32,684 nt of DNA from Pseudoflavonifractor sp. 60 (lineage in GTDB: Bacteria; Bacillota; Clostridia; Oscillospirales; Oscillospiraceae): assembly GCF_009911645.1 (NCBI RefSeq), contig NZ_QWKI01000025.1, forward strand, positions 1-32,684, given 5' to 3'. The notes under the pieces were generated by a model, which ran no database searches, was not told the origin of the DNA, and saw only the letters and a list, made by a program, of their open reading frames with translations. Made by a program: the position numbers and the translations under genes. Positions 29,931 through 32,684 of the stretch are shown in pieces; position 1 is the stretch's first letter, and every line of letters starts with the position of its first letter.

Positions 29931-32552
29931 ATGCCGGAGCTCACCCCCATGATGCAGCAGTATCTGGACATCAAGGCCCAGAATCCGGACAGCATTCTGT
30001 TCTTCCGGCTGGGGGATTTTTACGAGATGTTCAACGAGGACGCCAAGCTGGTATCCAAGGAGCTGGATTTGACGCTGACGACCCGGGACCGGAACAAGCC
30101 GCCGGACCAGCGCACGCCCATGTGCGGGGTACCCTACCACTCCGCCGACAGCTACATTGCCCGGCTCATTGCCAAGGGCTATAAAATTGCCATCTGCGAG
30201 CAGACCGAGGACCCCGCCCAGGCCAAGGGGCTGGTGGACCGGGACATTATCCGGGTCGTCACGCCGGGGACGGTGATCTCCTCCGCCATGCTGGAGGAGG
30301 GCAAGAACAACTACATCTGCGCCGTCTACGGCGACTCCAGCGGCTTCGGGCTGTGTCTGTGCGACATCTCCACCGGGGAGGTGTACGCCGCCTCCTTCCC
30401 CGCGGGCGAGGAGGGACTGAGCCACCTGCAAAACGAGTTAGGCCGCTTCAACCCCGCCGAGGCGGTGCTGTCCTCGGGGGCGTACAATACTGACGGGCTG
30501 GTCCCCTTCCTCCGGGACCGGCTGGACTGCCTGTGCGAGAACGGCGGCGAGGCCCGCTTCCGCATCGGCACGGCCCGGCCCCTGGCGGAGAAGCAGTTTA
30601 AAACCGGCCTCACCGACGTGCCCGCCCAGGACGAGGCCGCCATCCAGGCCGCCGGGGGGCTGCTGGCCTACCTGTACGAGACCCAGAAAACCGACCTGAG
30701 CCACATCTCCGCCCTCACCTACTACACCGCCGGGCAGTACATGGAGCTGGACCTCACCGCCCGGCAGACCCTGGAACTCACCGCCACCATGCGGGGCAAG
30801 GAGAAGCGGGGGTCGCTGCTGTGGGTCCTGGACAAAACAAAAACCGCCATGGGCGGGCGGCTGCTGCGGGGCTGGCTGGAGCGGCCCCTCCTGTCCCCGG
30901 CGCGGATCGCCCGGCGGCAGCAGGGGGTCGCCGACCTGGTGGAGGACGCCATAGTCCGGGAGGAGCTGGCCCTGGCTCTGCGGGAGGTCACCGATTTGGA
31001 GCGGCTGGCGGGCCGGGTCGTGTACGGCTCCGCCGGGTGCCGGGACCTGGCCGCCCTGTCCGCCGGGCTGGGGAAGCTCCCCCGCATCCGGGACCTCCTG
31101 GCCCACTGCCCCTCGGCCATCCTCCAGACGCTGCGGGAGGAGCTGGACGACCTGCCCCAGCTGCGCGCCCTGCTGGACCGGGGCCTGCGGGACGACGGGG
31201 AAAGGCCGCTGCCCTTCTCCGTACGGGAGGGGGACTTTATCCGCCCCGGCTTCGATTCCAAGGTGGACGAGCTGCGGGACCTGCTCACCAACGCCAACGG
31301 CCACATTGTGGACATGGAGGTGAAGACCAAGGAGCAGACCGGTATCAAAAATATGAAAATCACCTCTAACAAGGTGTTCGGCTACTATATCGAGGTGGCC
31401 AAGTCCCAGACTGGCCTGGTCCCCGACCACTGGACCCGGAAGCAGACCACCGTCAACGCCGAGCGGTACATCTCCCCCGAGCTGAAGGAGCTGGAGCACG
31501 CCATTTTGTCCGCCCAGGACCAGGTGACCGCCCTGGAGTACCAGCTCTTCTGCCAGCTGAAGGAGGCGGTGTGCCAGCAGGTGGAGCAGATCCAGAAAAC
31601 CGCCGCCGCCCTGGCCCAGGTGGACGTGCTGTGCTCTCTGGCCGCCGTGGCCGCCGCCAACAACTACTGTATGCCCCAGGTGGACAGCTCCGACGCCCTC
31701 ACCATTGTGGAGGGCCGCCACCCGGTGGTGGAAAAGGTGCTCAAGGGGACCCCCTTCGTCCCCAACGACACCCACATGGGCGGCGGGGACAACCTGGCCG
31801 CCATTATCACCGGCCCCAATATGGCGGGCAAGTCCACCTACATGCGCCAGGTGGCCCTCATAACCCTTATGGCCCAGATGGGCTCCTTCGTCCCCGCCCG
31901 CTCCGCCCGCATCGGAGTGGTGGACCGGGTGTTTACCCGCATCGGCGCCAGCGATGACCTGGCCTCCGGGCAGTCCACCTTTATGGTGGAGATGAACGAG
32001 GTGGCCTCCCTGCTCACCCACGCCACCAGAAAGTCTCTGCTCATCCTGGACGAGATTGGCCGGGGCACCTCCACCTACGACGGTATGGCCATCGCCCGGG
32101 CGGTGCTGGAGTTCTGCGCCGACCCCAAGCGCCTGGGGGCCAAGACCCTCTTCGCAACCCACTACCACGAGCTCACCGCCCTGGAGGGGACCGCCCCCGG
32201 GGTCAAAAACTACAACATCGCCGCCAAAAAACGGGGGAACGATGTGATTTTTCTGCGGAAAATTGTGCGGGGCGGGGCCGACCAGAGCTACGGCGTGGAG
32301 GTGGCCAAGCTGGCCGGGGTCCCCGACCGGGTTGTCAAACGGGCCCGGCAGATTCTGGAGGAGCTGGAGAGCCAGGGCTGGCGGCCCGCCGCTCCCGTCC
32401 GGGAGGCCCTCGACCAGGAGCAGGTCTCCCTGGGGGACATCGGCGGCCAGACCGTGCTGAAAAAACTGCGCATGACCGACGTGAATATCCTCTCCCCCAT
32501 CGAGGCCCTCAACCTCCTGGCCGAGCTGAAACAGGATTTGAATGAGAGTTGA
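29931..32552 (+). CDS. mutS: DNA mismatch repair protein MutS
   Basis: The product is 873 residues, full length. The mismatch-binding N-terminus has GDFYEMF (the Phe-x-Glu motif) near residue 28. Connector, lever and clamp regions follow. The ATPase has Walker A GPNMAGKST (628-636), the signature region with DDLASGQSTFMVEMNE, Walker B LLILDEIGRGTS and ATHYHEL. MutS scans for mispairs and recruits MutL; mutL probably lies beyond the window. AAGAAGG precedes the start. No damage to the frame is seen. Confidence 0.96.
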   Translation: MPELTPMMQQYLDIKAQNPDSILFFRLGDFYEMFNEDAKLVSKELDLTLTTRDRNKPPDQRTPMCGVPYHSADSYIARLIAKGYKIAICEQTEDPAQAKGLVDRDIIRVVTPGTVISSAMLEEGKNNYICAVYGDSSGFGLCLCDISTGEVYAASFPAGEEGLSHLQNELGRFNPAEAVLSSGAYNTDGLVPFLRDRLDCLCENGGEARFRIGTARPLAEKQFKTGLTDVPAQDEAAIQAAGGLLAYLYETQKTDLSHISALTYYTAGQYMELDLTARQTLELTATMRGKEKRGSLLWVLDKTKTAMGGRLLRGWLERPLLSPARIARRQQGVADLVEDAIVREELALALREVTDLERLAGRVVYGSAGCRDLAALSAGLGKLPRIRDLLAHCPSAILQTLREELDDLPQLRALLDRGLRDDGERPLPFSVREGDFIRPGFDSKVDELRDLLTNANGHIVDMEVKTKEQTGIKNMKITSNKVFGYYIEVAKSQTGLVPDHWTRKQTTVNAERYISPELKELEHAILSAQDQVTALEYQLFCQLKEAVCQQVEQIQKTAAALAQVDVLCSLAAVAAANNYCMPQVDSSDALTIVEGRHPVVEKVLKGTPFVPNDTHMGGGDNLAAIITGPNMAGKSTYMRQVALITLMAQMGSFVPARSARIGVVDRVFTRIGASDDLASGQSTFMVEMNEVASLLTHATRKSLLILDEIGRGTSTYDGMAIARAVLEFCADPKRLGAKTLFATHYHELTALEGTAPGVKNYNIAAKKRGNDVIFLRKIVRGGADQSYGVEVAKLAGVPDRVVKRARQILEELESQGWRPAAPVREALDQEQVSLGDIGGQTVLKKLRMTDVNILSPIEALNLLAELKQDLNES

Positions 32553-32588
32553 AACAAACGGTATTGTTTCAGTCTTCCCGCCCAAAAG

Positions 32589-32626
32589 CCCCCTTTTGAA
32601 AGGGGGTGGCCCTGCTGCGCAGGGCC
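32589..32626. repeat. Paired hairpins after mutS, repeat-family member
   Basis: CCCCCTTT/AAAGGGGG (32589-32606) and GGCCCTGC/GCAGGGCC (32608-32626) are the inverted counterpart of 29298-29335. They lie between mutS and a possible convergent gene and may end both transcripts. Confidence 0.7.
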
Positions 32627-32639
32627 AAAAGCGCCGTGC

Positions 32640-32684
32640 TCAGAGGCCCAGCGCCTCCAGCATCAGCCGGACTCCCAGGCGAAA
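32640..32684 (-). CDS. Possible 3' end of a minus-strand gene
   Basis: On the minus strand the last 42 bases read FRLGVRLMLEALGL followed by TGA (32642-32640). The frame is open to the window edge and the codon choice is like that of neighbouring genes, but the fragment is too short to identify. Confidence 0.35.
   Translation of the reverse strand, partial: FRLGVRLMLEALGL

Noticed and set aside
30438..32585. 715-codon open frame antisense to mutS
   Set aside because: mutS is unmistakable on the plus strand and the antisense product is low-complexity Gly/Leu/His/Val text.
1..32684. tRNA, rRNA or transposase genes
   Set aside because: None of the expected sequences or protein motifs was found on either strand.

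Overview
The window comes from a GC-rich, spore-forming member of the Bacillota, most likely an intestinal clostridium of the Oscillospiraceae type. This is inferred from several features. A spoIIP gene has a sigma-E-like promoter. There are S-layer-homology (SLH) proteins, a sortase-anchored surface protein, a miaB...mutS neighbourhood, Firmicute-style tatA/tatC genes, strong AGGAGG ribosome sites and high GC in housekeeping genes. No rRNA, tRNA, CRISPR array or insertion sequence was seen.

Layout. 1-2463: two AT-richer surface-protein genes (three SLH repeats; an NlpC/P60-like protein with InlB-type repeats). 2532-8347: a sugar operon with a LacI-type repressor, a one-chain sucrose-family PTS permease (EIIBCA), an amylosucrase-like GH13 enzyme and a PhnP-like metallo-hydrolase. 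Matching 12-bp palindromic operators lie before the repressor and the permease. 8358-10611 (minus): two radical SAM enzymes behind a promoter with a 21-bp-period direct repeat. 10612-14374 (minus): an operon of a YbdL-like aminotransferase, an HcxA/GldA-like dehydrogenase and a YjiH-family membrane protein.

14452-20490 is the most interesting part. A tyrosine recombinase gene is followed at once by dif-sized 28-bp sites (11-bp arms around a 6-bp centre). Two sites are in direct order and one is inverted. The facing pair encloses about 233 bp with divergent promoter-like sequences and a terminator-like hairpin, ending 15 bp before the start codon of an AP2-domain gene. After that gene come three tandem c-di-GMP-I (GEMM-I) riboswitch aptamers, an SD-occluding hairpin, and a 1290-residue surface protein. 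That protein carries a His/Cys repeat region, leucine-rich repeats, a vWA domain, MucBP-like repeats and a VPQTG sorting signal. The layout suggests an adhesin controlled both by DNA inversion and by c-di-GMP.

20549-24607 (minus): a small Tat system (two tatA, one tatC) co-transcribed with a Tat-signal metallo-beta-lactamase-fold protein carrying SLH repeats, the likely dedicated cargo. 24712-26836 (minus): spoIIP and a TraX-family gene. 27011-27727: a hicAB toxin-antitoxin pair. 27800-32552: miaB, a small XRE regulator and mutS, separated by a composite palindromic intergenic repeat with relatives at 26891-26982 and 32589-32626. A fragment of a minus-strand gene may enter at the right edge.
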